Origin: Balamuthia mandrillaris
Taxonomy: Eukaryota; Discosea; Longamoebia; Balamuthiidae
Reading direction: 5' to 3'
Length of the DNA: 64,000 bases
NCBI GenBank assembly: GCA_031835245.1
Contig: JAVKOQ010000243.1
Coordinates: forward strand, 1-64,000
Shown: positions 32,958 to 42,554 of the stretch, piece by piece
Layout of the letters: every line of letters begins with the position of its first letter
How positions within the stretch are numbered: position 1 is the stretch's first letter
Position numbers and translations under genes: made by a program
The notes under the pieces: generated by a model
What the model was told of the DNA's origin: nothing
The model's input: only the letters and a program-made list of their open reading frames with translations
Database searches by the model: none

Positions 32958-33773
32958 TTATTCCTTCTTGAACCTCTTCTTTGTTCTGTTGTTCTTTTGA
33001 GTATTTGTTGTTGCTTTGGGCGATGGTCGCTGTCGTTGTTGTTGTTGTCCTCGTGGCGAAGAGTTTCCTTTTCTTTGTGGAGTTGTTTGTTTTTCATTGC
33101 GGTAGTTCTTTTGCTTCTGCGGGGACTGTGCGTTGTGGCTCGGCTGGTGGTTGCTGTTGAAGTTGCTTTTGTTATGGCTCTGCATCTTCCTCATCATTCT
33201 TCTTTGTTTGCGAGTAGTTTTTTGTTGCGTTGCCTCTGGAACAGTTTCTGTCGTATCTTCTTTCTTTTCCTCCTTTCGCCGGTTGTTCTTGTTTTTCTTT
33301 TTGCCCGTAACACTGCTCTCTCCTTCCTCTTCGTCACTCTCCTCTTTTTCGTCTTCACCATCTTCGTTATCTTCTCGTTTTCTTTTTCGTTGTTGTCTCT
33401 CTTTCTTTCCTGGGTTGTTCTTCCTCTTCTTGATGACTCCTTCGCCAACGTCTTCCCACAAAACTATGGCTCTGCACTTGTGACAAGCCAACGGCACCGG
33501 ATTTACGGTCTTGAACTTTAGGGGATTCAAACAGCGGGGACACTTCACAACGGAACGTATATCTTTTTTTGTTGATTGACAATCAACAAAATAAAAGGGT
33601 CAACAAAAAAAAGATAAAAGCAAAATCTAATTGAAAAATAAAACGTGGCAAGAAACACACGCACCGTCCAGTTCTTCAGCCAACGAAAGGGAAATCTTGA
33701 ACCTTCGTTGTAGTCGTGGTTTGGTGCCAGAGTGCGGAGGACCCTCCGGTTGTGTTTTATTTTGGTGCGCCAT
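32958..33773 (-). CDS. Zinc-ribbon protein with basic disordered tail, unknown
   Basis: Two exons, complement(32958..33562, 33665..33773), 237 residues, phase 1 join. Residues 1-45 are polar (FKISLSLAEELDDIRSVV). A four-cysteine zinc ribbon follows at about 47-70: CPRC, 17 residues, then CHKC. The rest is very charged: acidic blocks (EDNEDGEDEKEESDEEE), then Lys/Arg and Gln/Asn-rich sequence ending KKRFKKE. Composition points to a nuclear or nucleolar RNA-associated protein. I do not recognise an orthologue. The 5' flank has three TGTCGACA sites within 175 bases. Confidence 0.75.
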
Positions 33774-33870
33774 AGTTTCACACCGGAGATCTGGGAAAAC
33801 AACCCAAACACCCGCAAACCCACCCGCTGCTTCCTCCTTTCTTCTTTCTTTCTTTTTTTTTTTTTGTTAT

Positions 33871-33945
33871 TGTCGACAAACTGATGACGTGGCGTTCTGA
33901 TCGGAATATTGTCGACATAATGTCTTGATCGGAACGTTGTCGACA
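33871..33945. promoter_or_regulatory. Cluster of three TGTCGACA palindromes
   Basis: TGTCGACA at 33871-33878, 33910-33917 and 33938-33945; the last two lie in an imperfect direct repeat beginning tgatcggaa. They sit 98-172 bases before the ATG of the minus-strand zinc-ribbon gene. Candidate factor-binding sites. Confidence 0.5.
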
Positions 33946-34455
33946 TTATTCCGTAGTTCGGTGCCGGGGCGATGGTGCCTGCCAGTGGTCCCCGCTGCGG
34001 CGAGAGCCTTCTGCACTCGTTCTTAGAACACTGCAATACAGACTGCCGATCTCTGTTATCTTCTTTCGTTTGGTTTTTCCGTGTGCTCGTCAAACCACCC
34101 TCGATCAGTCGGGCTTTGAGGTGTGTTCTTCTCTCTCATGATCCCTTCTTCCTCCCTGCGATTGCATCTTACAGCGGCTATGACTGCAGGCGAACGTTGG
34201 GCTATCATGTTTTGTCCCCGTTCTGTGTTCCTGTGGAATTCACGCAAGTGGGGGAAACTTTGGAACATAGTGGAACAGGTTGCTTGTTTTCGATGCAAAA
34301 ATTGTTGTCGAGGTGGCCCAGCGGTTACAACGCGGTAATGACGTCCATACATGGAGTACCGACCCACCCTAATTAAGCACTAATTCGACTGCCCATTTTC
34401 AGACCGGGTGATCCCTTGGCAAGGAAGAAGAAGGCAGGGAGTCGAGCCTCTACGA
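33946..34455. other. Intergenic, no gene seen
   Basis: 5' flanks of the zinc-ribbon (-) and type I membrane protein (+) genes. A tRNA-like A-box phrase near 34310 lacks the other tRNA arms. No supportable open frame. Confidence 0.45.
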
Positions 34456-35945
34456 ATGGGGAGGGGTTGGTTCTGGTTTTTGTTCTCGGTCAGCCTGTGT
34501 ATTTATGGTGCACCATCATGGCCACGGGTTTCGGCAGCTGAGGCGAATCCCTTTATCGTGAATGGAAGTTAGTCCTTCTCTTCGTCGTTTTGGCTTCACT
34601 CTCTCTCGCTCTCGTGCCTCTGTTCTTCATTACTGACTAGTTCTGGCTTTCTCTTTTGAAAGTTTTGTACAAAGGAACCTTCCCGGAGACTTTTACTTTC
34701 CGAATGAACGTAAGAGACTCACCCAACGGAGGCCTTACGACCCAATACTTTGACCTTTTTCCAGTTTACATGGCCGAAGTGACCCAAGATGAACAGCAGT
34801 TTGTGTTCGTTCAAGAACTCTCCAAGTCCGATTTCCCTGTCAACTGCTCTCAAAGTTTCCTTACTGAAAATGGTCCTCTTTTTATATCTCTATCTCTTTC
34901 TCTTTCTCTTTCTCTTTCTCTTTCTCTTTCGTCGTTTCTCTTTCTCTTTCTTTTGTCTTTTCGAAACTTACAGCAATATATGCTCTTATACAGAGGGTGT
35001 AGTACAAACCATACGTTGCCTAACTCGATTGAATAACGGAGCTCTTTTGGACACCGGCTATCGATGGTATGAGAAAGGCGGGACCATTTCATTCGGAAAC
35101 ATAACCGACTACAAGCACGTCGTCTCAAAAGATGCCTTCAAATGGACATTAACTATCACGGTGAGTTTAACTTTTATCCATCTTTTCTCTCTTTTTGTTG
35201 CTTCTTCGTCCCACTGCTTTCTTTCTTCATCATTATTTTGATACTCTCCTTTCCTATGTCCATCAACAAGGACTGGGGCTTTCAAAACAAAACCAACAAA
35301 ATACACCTCAAGATCCGTTTCTACAGCAGCGAACCTTTAGCCGACAACGGCATTCCCTACCCTCAACCCGATGCCTTGGCGTGGAACACGAACCTCTTCA
35401 GCAAAGGTCCCATCGGAGGGGGCGTCAACCTGACGGTTCTGACCTTTGCGGACGTGGATGGAGAGCAGACCTTCTATCGGAGGTCCTCGTTCGAGCTTCC
35501 TGGTTTGGTGGATGGGACGGAGACATGGGATGACCTGCACACCTATGATAACGTCATTGAGTTTGACAGCTTCGAGAGCTATCTTGACTTTGATCCAGGT
35601 ACTTCCACTCCTGTTTCCTCTATGAGTTCCTTCTCCAAACCTAACCTGAACCAAACAACAACAACAACAATAATAACAACTACTATGAAACAATAAGACT
35701 TTAGCATTTTGCTCAGGGAGGAAGAGGATGGAGAAGAAGAAGAACAGGAATTTGGGGGACTGGGCACGGGTGGGTTGGCGGCATTGGTGACCAGTTTAGT
35801 GGTTTTAGCGGTCATTCTCATCATCGGCGCTCTCCTCCGCTTCGTTTTCTATCGCAAGAAACACGCAGACCTACCGCAAGCCTCCGGAGGAGCAGTTGCG
35901 TTCGATGGCACGGAACTTTCCCCCTCGATGGACGACGACGACTAA
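34456..35945 (+). CDS. Type I membrane protein, unknown family
   Basis: Five exons, join(34456..34567, 34663..34872, 35003..35160, 35271..35598, 35698..35945), 351 residues, all phases consistent. Signal peptide MGRGWFWFLFSVSLCIYGA, an ectodomain of about 245 residues with several N-glycosylation sequons (NCS, NIT, NKT, NLT), an acidic juxtamembrane stretch (LLREEEDGEEEEQEF), one transmembrane helix (LAALVTSLVVLAVILIIGAL), and a short cytosolic tail ending in acidic SPSMDDDD. The ectodomain has phrases such as TFRMNVRDSPNGGLTTQYFD and FKWTLTIDWGFQNKTNKIHL that I cannot place. A decayed tandem copy follows at once. A cell-surface or endosomal receptor-like role is inferred only from topology. 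Confidence 0.8.
34886..34965. repeat. (CTCTTT)n intronic microsatellite
   Basis: Hexanucleotide pyrimidine run just after the second donor of the type I membrane protein gene. Confidence 0.85.
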
Positions 35946-36121
35946 CCCTCACAACAAACAACACTTCCTGACAAGAAGAGACAAGACACCCCGTAATGTA
36001 TGCATAACGTCCTTCGTTATCTTTATTAATTTTTCATTTAGAAGGGCAGCAACCAGAGAGACGGAAGGGCCAAAGAAGAGAGAGCTGGCGGATTTAGTCG
36101 GTGGGTGGTAGGTGGGCTAGG

Positions 36122-37073
36122 ATGTTGTTAGGTGTCCTGGCAGTCTTCGCAACATGTTGTTGTGTCTCAGCAGGAGAGTTGAACCTGTTTATAGTGAACG
36201 GAAGTATGTTTTTCTCTGGCTCTTTCTCTCTTGCGGCTCGGTTTCTCCTAAGGCCTGCGCAATGTACTGTTGTTGTTTTCTCTTCAGTTTTGTTTGAAGG
36301 CAGCTTTCTGGAAACGTTAGTGTTCCGAATGACCGTCAGAGACTCGCCCAACGGAGCAACCACCTCCCAATATTTTGACCTCTCTCCTGTCTATATTGCT
36401 GAAGTGACTGGTGACGGCCAAGACGAAGAGTTCATCTTCTATCAAGAGCTGAACAAGCCCGACTTTGTTGCCAACTGTTCTGAAAGCTTTTCCACCGAAA
36501 GCGGTGTCACTTTCCCTTTTCGTTTTTTCCTGTAGCTGCTAAAACCGGAGATAAACGGTAGGTGGAATAGTGCAAAGCATACGATGTGTGACCCGGTTGA
36601 CAAACGGGGCTCTGTACGACTCCTCCTATATGTGGTATGAGAAAGGAGGGACAATCACCTTCCCCATTACCGACTACAAGCATCACCAACGACTCCTTCA
36701 AGTGGACCATTAACTAACGGTTTTTGTGGTTCTTTCGCTTTCTGCTCTCTCCAATGAACATTACTTGCAACAAAGATTAGCATTCTGGTGAGAGAGGAAG
36801 AAGATGGAAACTCGAAGAAGAAAAGCACTTTGGTGGGCTTGGTGTCGGTGGCTTGGCAGCTTTGGTGACGTGCCTTGTGGTTCTGTTGGTCGTTCTCATC
36901 GGCGGTCTCGCTGCATCGTCGCGGGAAGCGGGTATCGAAACCAAAGCAAAGCAACAGCGCCGTTAGCTTTGATGGGACGGAGCGACCCAACTTTCCGATG
37001 GAAGACCTTTACCAAAACAACCACACAGCCGACGATCACGAGCAGAGTTTGCAATAACATCGCGCCCTTTTAG
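36122..37073 (+). pseudogene. Decayed tandem copy of the type I membrane protein gene
   Basis: The order of the intact neighbour is kept: a signal-peptide exon (MLLGVLAVFATCCCVSAGEL), a second exon (VFRMTVRDSPNGATTSQYFD, a close match), a third (QSIRCVTRLTNGALYDSSYM), and a last piece matching the juxtamembrane/transmembrane exon (LVREEEDG). The large fourth exon, about 330 bases in the intact gene, is missing: its place is taken by about 60 bases between 36718 and 36777. Exon 3 is shortened and shifted after ITDYK, and the transmembrane region has lost its frame. The splice sites of the first two introns still look usable, so decay may be recent. A short secreted product from exons 1-3 cannot be excluded. 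Confidence 0.8.
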
Positions 37074-37329
37074 GACACTTTTGGGACGCCATTAAAGCGC
37101 ATCTCCATTTGATGACATCAGCATGCCTGCACTGAAACCACGTAGAAGGTGTGCTGACGTGGCCGAATGGCTGTGAATGGAGAGGTCAGGAGTTGTTGCA
37201 TCGTTTCGGTGAAGCAAGAAAAAGAGATGAAAAGGAGATGAGCTTCTTCTTTTTCTTTTTCTTTTTTCTTTTATCTTCTTCCTTTCCAACGAACAAACAA
37301 ACCAACCAGACTGACAAACCTAGCGCGCA
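37074..37329. other. Intergenic, 5' flank of VWA gene
   Basis: T-rich run at 37250-37280 and short AT-rich stretches; no gene seen. Confidence 0.4.
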
Positions 37330-40016
37330 ATGGAACTTGGGTCCAACTTGGTCGATTTGAACTGCTACGAGGACGAGGAGGTTGAGTTTGGTATGACGAT
37401 TGAGCTACTCTCTTATATTTTTTTTGTGTTATATTTATTGTGATCTGACCTCTCGATTATTTTTCATCTTCGCACCCTCATCCCTCCATTTTTCAGCCGC
37501 CGAACAAAACCTGTTCAGCGGGTTCTCTTTTGCCGCTCCTCCTCCTCAACAACAGCAACAACAACAACAACCTCAGCCATCACCCTCCGCCGGGGGTGCT
37601 ACTGCCTCATTTTCATCCGGGCTTTCTGCCCCTCCTCCACCTCAGCAGCAGCAGGCGGGGAGCAATGTTACGGCCCCTCCTCCCTCCTCCTTCTCGCTCT
37701 TTGGGGGCGCTCGCAGGAAGAAAGTCAGGCAGGCCACCACCAACGTGATCTCCCTCCAGCTGGGCTCTTTGAGCGAGGACGTGGCCGTCGCTACCGGCGA
37801 CCCCATCTTTTGCAAGCATTGTGGCGCTGCTTTCAGCCATCTCAGCAAACTCTCTCCAACCAAACCGACTTCTTCCTCTTCCTCCTCCTCCTCTTCCTCT
37901 TCTTCCTCGTCTTCCTCTTCTATGGATGTGGTGAAGGAAGGAGAGGAAGCCGATGAATGTGAGGGATACTGGAGTTGTGAGTTTTGTGGAACGGTTACTG
38001 GCGTCAATGCCGATCCCGAAGAGGTAACTTCTCTCCTGCTTTCCTTCTTTCTCATCTTTGTTGTTTTAACCTTGAGCCCAAAAACAATCGAAAAACAGCT
38101 ACCAAAGGACGAAAGCGTGGACTACATATTAGAGCCACCAAGCGAGAGCGAGACCTCGTCCAACGATGGTTCCAACGAGAAGGTCCTCATCTTTTGTATT
38201 GATATATCCGGCTCCATGTGCGTTACCACAGAGATCCAAGGAAAACATACCCTGAAAGGGCGACCTGATCTGGAGAAACTGGCTGCTCTCAACACCGAAG
38301 GAGCCGACCAGTACGTTATCCTACCATCCTCTCTTCTCTTTTTTATCTTTTAACACGTTCTCTCCCTTCCTCTTCCTCTTTCATATTTTTTACAAAAACC
38401 AAAAGATGGGGCAGACATCAAAGGAGAGATGTGACTTATGTCTCGCGTCTCCAATCCGTGCAGGCTGCCATCGACGCACAACTCGAACAACTCGCCAAAG
38501 ATCAACCCAATCGTCGCGTTGGGATCATCACCTTCAACAACGATGTCACCATTTTGGGCGACCAAGAAGGTGGAACCATCACCATCACCGGCGATAAGCT
38601 CAATGACCACTCTCAGCTGTTAGCCCTTGGTCAAAACAACTACAGAGTCTTCCAACGACCCATCCAAGACACCAGAAAGGAACTGGGTGAGAAGCTCTTC
38701 TCCTTGGAGGAGAACGGAAGAACTGCCTTGGGACCTGCGTTGGCAGTGAGCGTCGGGTTGGCAGGAGAGAGTCGCGGCTCCGAGATTGTGGTATGCACAG
38801 ATGGCTTGTCCAACGTGGGCGTGGGCGCTATGGATGAGCTCTATACGGAGGAGGATAGAGACGCTGTTCGTGCTTATTATGAACAGATTGGGTAGGCTCT
38901 TCTGCTTTTACTTCTTTGTTCTTCGGTGCTAACTGACCTTAAAATTATGCAGAGCTTATGCGGTGAGCAAGGGTGTAACCATCAACGTGATAAGTATCAA
39001 GGGAGAAGATTGTTGTTTGGAGAATCTTGGCGTGCTGTCGGACATGACCAACGGCGAAGTAAACATTGTTGGTGCGTATCACAATTTCATTGTAACTATA
39101 CAACACAAATCTTACGTTTCTATTTTGTTTTAAACCAGATCCCTTGAGGATATTTTTACCAGATCCCTTGAGGATAACTTCTGAGTTTGCGTCAATCCTG
39201 TCTCAACCAATCATTGCCACGCATGCATCCGCTAGGCTTCAGCTCCATCGCGGCCTCTTCGTGCGTAACGATGACCAAGAAGGCGTTAGTGTTCAAGAAA
39301 AGATTAGCTTTGTCACTAAAGAGATCGGCAACGTTACTGTACGTCTTTTTTTGTTCTTTTGTGCTTCTTTTGTCTCTTCTTTGTTTTGGTTTTCTTTTTT
39401 GTTAACAAGTATTCTTTATTTGCTCTCTTTACTTTCATTTCTTTGAATCAACATGCAGTCAGAGAGCAGCGTAACAATGGAATACGGAGTGCGCAACCAA
39501 GCTGAAATGGCAAAACTGGGACTGAACACTGAAAACCTGACGTCCCTTCCCTTCCAGCTCCAAGTCACCTACACGAAGCTCAACGGCATGAAGTGCATGC
39601 GAGTGGTGACCCGCGAGCAGCCCGTCACCAAGGACAGAGCACAGGCCGAGGCCGAAGCCAACATTGACGTTCTTGGCTTGAATAGCGTGCAAAAATGTGC
39701 CAAGATTGCTCAACGTGGCGATTATACACATGGTTTGCTTTTCTTTTTCTTTTCTTTCTCCTTTTCGTTTCCTAACAATCAAAACTTTGTGAAATAAACA
39801 GCTCGTTTGGAGAATTTTTCTCGCATGAAGATGATGGATAGGATTGCATCAAGGGACCAGGGCAAACAAGAAAGGTTGCACTCCTTGTGGACTCCTCAAG
39901 CTGCCTCCTTCGAGCGAGAACTCAACTCAGCTCAAGTCACCGAGCGGAACGAAGGCCTCAACTATGATGACGAGGAGGAGGACGTTCGCCACCGAGAGAG
40001 AACGAGACAGAGATAG
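37330..40016 (+). CDS. VWA-domain protein with zinc ribbon
   Basis: Eight exons, join(37330..37390, 37497..38023, 38099..38310, 38406..38891, 38953..39071, 39139..39338, 39459..39732, 39802..40016), 697 residues. After a Pro/Gln-rich start comes a zinc ribbon split by a Ser run (CKHC at about 122, CEFC at about 183). The von Willebrand A domain at about 225-470 has a MIDAS-type start, VLIFCIDISGSM, then VGIITFNNDVTILGD, GRTALGPALAVSV, EIVVCTDGLSNVG and INVISIKGEDC. A C-terminal region follows (SLPFQLQVTYTKLNGMKCMR) with a helix. The zinc ribbon resembles those of Sec23/Sec24 but overall order differs, so a COPII role is not claimed. The stop at 40014 cuts a charged segment; another frame stays open to 40164 (GKGGKGLGKGSSSK), so the true C-terminus is uncertain. 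Confidence 0.82.
39139..39180 (+). repeat. 24-base tandem duplication spanning a splice acceptor
   Basis: accagatcccttgaggata occurs twice, 24 bases apart. Both copies provide CAG followed by ATCCC, so two acceptors (exon start 39139 or 39163) keep the same frame and differ by eight residues (DPLRIFLP). Confidence 0.85.
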
Positions 40017-40214
40017 AGGCGAGGCGAAGAAGAAAGTGGCCGCCAAGGAACGTGCCAACAGAAGAACGGATGCTGTCTCCAACATGCTTTGGAACATGCA
40101 GAGCAAGAGAAAGCCGGTGGGCAAAGGAGGCAAAGGCCTCGGCAAGGGAAGCAGTTCCAAATAATTTGGTGTAGAGTGGCTATCCACTGAAGTAAATATC
40201 CCATTTTTGTACTT

Positions 40215-40475
40215 CTTCCCTTCTCAAAGAACCAACACCAACTACCATCCACTCATCATGTGCTTGTTTTCAACTTATGTCCCTTCATCGAAGTTTGTGT
40301 TCATAAGACTTTGTTATTGTTGGAGTAGGAAAAAAAAAAGGAACAGACCCTCACCTTCAGTCCAATCCATCACCACAGCCTTGACGAACTGCTCCGGCTC
40401 TATCTTCACAAAGGAGGAAGAGTAAGAGGAACTGGACCGCTGGTCCACCACATTGCCAAACTTAACGTGACCCTT
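40215..40475 (-). pseudogene. SIMPL gene fragment (3' end and UTR)
   Basis: Read on the minus strand, this starts inside a SIMPL gene at KFGNVVDQ, runs through a Ser tract and FVKIEPEQFVKAVV, then skips about 50 bases present in the 28667 gene and ends MDWTEGEG followed by the same 3' UTR as that gene (matches near 29425-29555). The coding part is closer to type A (KIEPEQ), the UTR to copy 5. About 190 codons of the 5' part are absent. No promoter or signal peptide. Confidence 0.85.
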
Positions 40476-40632
40476 TCGTTTTTTTTTTTTTTGTTATGTA
40501 AAAGCAGTTGCTTATTTTTTTTAAAAAAAAAAGAAATAAACAACACAAAAAGAAAAAACCCAAGCCTCGGTCTTGGTTTGTGTTCAATGAGAAACGATGT
40601 GAGAAAAAAAAAATGGCAGTCAAGCTGCCTGT

Positions 40633-41367
40633 TTACACCACCGCCAAGTTTTCGTCATCGACCTTGACAGTGATTCTCACCACAGCCTTGACGAACTGCT
40701 CCGGCTCGGGCTTCACAAAGGAGGAGGAAGAGGAGGAGGAGGAGTTGGACCACCAGTCCACCACGCTGCCAAACTTCTCCTTGCCTTTGATGATGTCCAC
40801 AGACACCACCTCCACCTTCAAGATCTTCTCGAACACCAAGTCCAACTCCTCTGCAATTTCTTCGAACTGCCTGCCGGCATCTTTGAGGGCCTTCTCCAAG
40901 GCATCCTCCTGAGCCTCCTTGAAGTCATCCTTGTCCACCAAGAACTTGATGAAGTCCACTCGGTTGGCTCCTGCGTAGATGGCCCCATCGATGATGAAGC
41001 CCAACTTCTCCAATTCCTTCACCTTGAAGCTCAGGATGTGCACGGCCACGAATCCCACCAGCTTGTTGTACTTGATCACTGGGCGGATGTCGAAGAACGC
41101 TGTCTCAATGTCCTCCACATCATCCACGTTCTTGAGGAAGTGGACGATGCGAGCAATGATGAAGGCAGCTTTTTCCTGGGCTTGGCGGGCTGTTTTGGCG
41201 AAGACCTCCACTCCCAGAAAGACCTTGGCATCATCCGCTTCCACTCCCACGATGCCTTCTCCAGTGACCGTCACGGTTTGTTTCTTCCACTCCCATTCCT
41301 CGGCATGGGCAAAAGAGGCCAAAGAGGCGGCGAGGATCAAAACCAAAAAGAAAGCTGTTCTTGCCAT
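40633..41367 (-). CDS. Secreted SIMPL-domain (DUF541) protein, copy 6 (type B)
   Basis: Single exon, 244 residues. Signal peptide MARTAFFLVLILAASLASFA; SIMPL domain with TARQAQEKAAFIIARIVHFL, nearly identical to copy 5 in the body. Its C-terminus (VRITVKVDDENLAVV) and 3' UTR instead match copy 3 at 8250-8984, so it appears mosaic. The Ser tract is shorter by about two residues. The leader is CAA-rich, with TGTATAAATA about 75-80 bases upstream (plus 41441-41450). Convergent with the VWA gene, with the SIMPL fragment between them. Confidence 0.9.
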   Translation of the reverse strand: MARTAFFLVLILAASLASFAHAEEWEWKKQTVTVTGEGIVGVEADDAKVFLGVEVFAKTARQAQEKAAFIIARIVHFLKNVDDVEDIETAFFDIRPVIKYNKLVGFVAVHILSFKVKELEKLGFIIDGAIYAGANRVDFIKFLVDKDDFKEAQEDALEKALKDAGRQFEEIAEELDLVFEKILKVEVVSVDIIKGKEKFGSVVDWWSNSSSSSSSSFVKPEPEQFVKAVVRITVKVDDENLAVV

Positions 41368-41440
41368 CGTTGTTTGTTGATGTTGTTGTTGTTTGTTTGT
41401 TGTGAGGTGAGAAGTGAAGATGAATGAGGGAGCTCAATCG

Positions 41441-41450
41441 TATTTATACA
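41441..41450 (-). promoter_or_regulatory. TATA-like box of SIMPL copy 6
   Basis: tgtataaata on the minus strand, about 75-80 bases before ATG 41367. Further upstream, 41512-41525 matches the ctcatatgaagcac block before copy 5. Confidence 0.55.
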
Positions 41451-41525
41451 GCTCTGGGGAGACGTTCCTCTGGTTCCTGTAGGAAATACCGTGGGAGGGA
41501 AGTGCTTCATATGAGCTGAGCCCGT

Positions 41526-42144
41526 TTCATCTGAAGCCATTTCGTGGAACTCCAATGAGGTTGAGCACCGGGTTAAGGTAATGGTCTCGTTTTTTTTTTT
41601 GTCTTCCTCGATAACTCATGCGAACTATAAACGTGCATTGCTCCTCCTTTGTCGTTTGTTTCATGGAGGAGGTAAACTGCACACGGAATTTCGGCTTGTA
41701 TTATTGGCTATAAAGGCAATATAGACGGGTATGATTAAAAGGCCTGGTGTGCAAATTTACAGGTAGTTGTTTGTCTTTGATGAAGTTTTTTACACGATAT
41801 TTCATTATGTTTGCTGCTCCTGTTGTTTGTAGCTTGTGGTTATTATATCTTTTTCTCTTTTTGTCTCCTTTTCTCGGTTTCGTCGTTTCTCTTTGTCTTT
41901 TTGTCTTTGTCTTCCTCTTTGCTGTTCTCTTTCCTCTTTTTCGGGTTTGCTTTGTCATTTCTTCTTCTCTCCCTCCGTCCCTTGGATCGCAGTGGGCAAA
42001 CTGCAAGGCAGCCGTCCCCCAAAAACCTCACCGTGTCAGAGTGAAGTCGCAACCACTCCCTGCATCCTGGGTTTTGTCCCTCTTCTGGGCTGATCGCCAA
42101 GGCAAGAGGTTGAAGCCACTTGTTTGCACTTTGTAAAAGACATC

Positions 42145-42186
<42 letters not shown>

Positions 42187-42554
42187 AAAGGAGAAGAGCA
42201 AATTCAACACCTCTTCATATGTTTTTCAGCATTGGAGAGCCTCAACAGCAGCGAGTTCCAACCACAAATCAACACGAGTAAAGGGTGCTGTCGTCTATGC
42301 CCATGATAATAACTGTCCTAATATGATCGGAACGCGCAGGGCGTGCTCCATGTCGTGGTCGTGCCTTGGGGTGCGCTTCTTCTTCGGTTGGGTGTGTTTT
42401 TTTTTTTTTTGTTGTTTTTTTTTGGTTGTTGGGGTTTGGGTGTTGTCCTTTGCTCTCTTTCTCTCTTTTTCTGTTTCTCTTTTTCTTTCAAACGAGATTA
42501 GTTTGTGAAAGGTTAGGTGTTTTTGAATGGGTTGTAAAAAGGAACAGGAATTCT
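41526..42554. other. Intergenic, no gene seen
   Basis: About 1 kb of pyrimidine-rich and AT-rich DNA, with a (GA)n run at about 42150-42181 and a G/T-rich stretch near 42390-42440. Open frames are short and lack features. 3' flank of SIMPL copy 7 at the right. Confidence 0.5.

Noticed and set aside
34305-34370. GTGGCCCAGCGGTTA phrase resembling a tRNA-Ser/Leu 5' half
   Set aside because: No T arm and no acceptor complement downstream.
37330-40016. Calling the VWA/zinc-ribbon gene Sec23 or Sec24
   Set aside because: The zinc ribbon is similar, but domain order, the MIDAS-type VWA and the missing gelsolin-like and helical domains do not fit COPII subunits.
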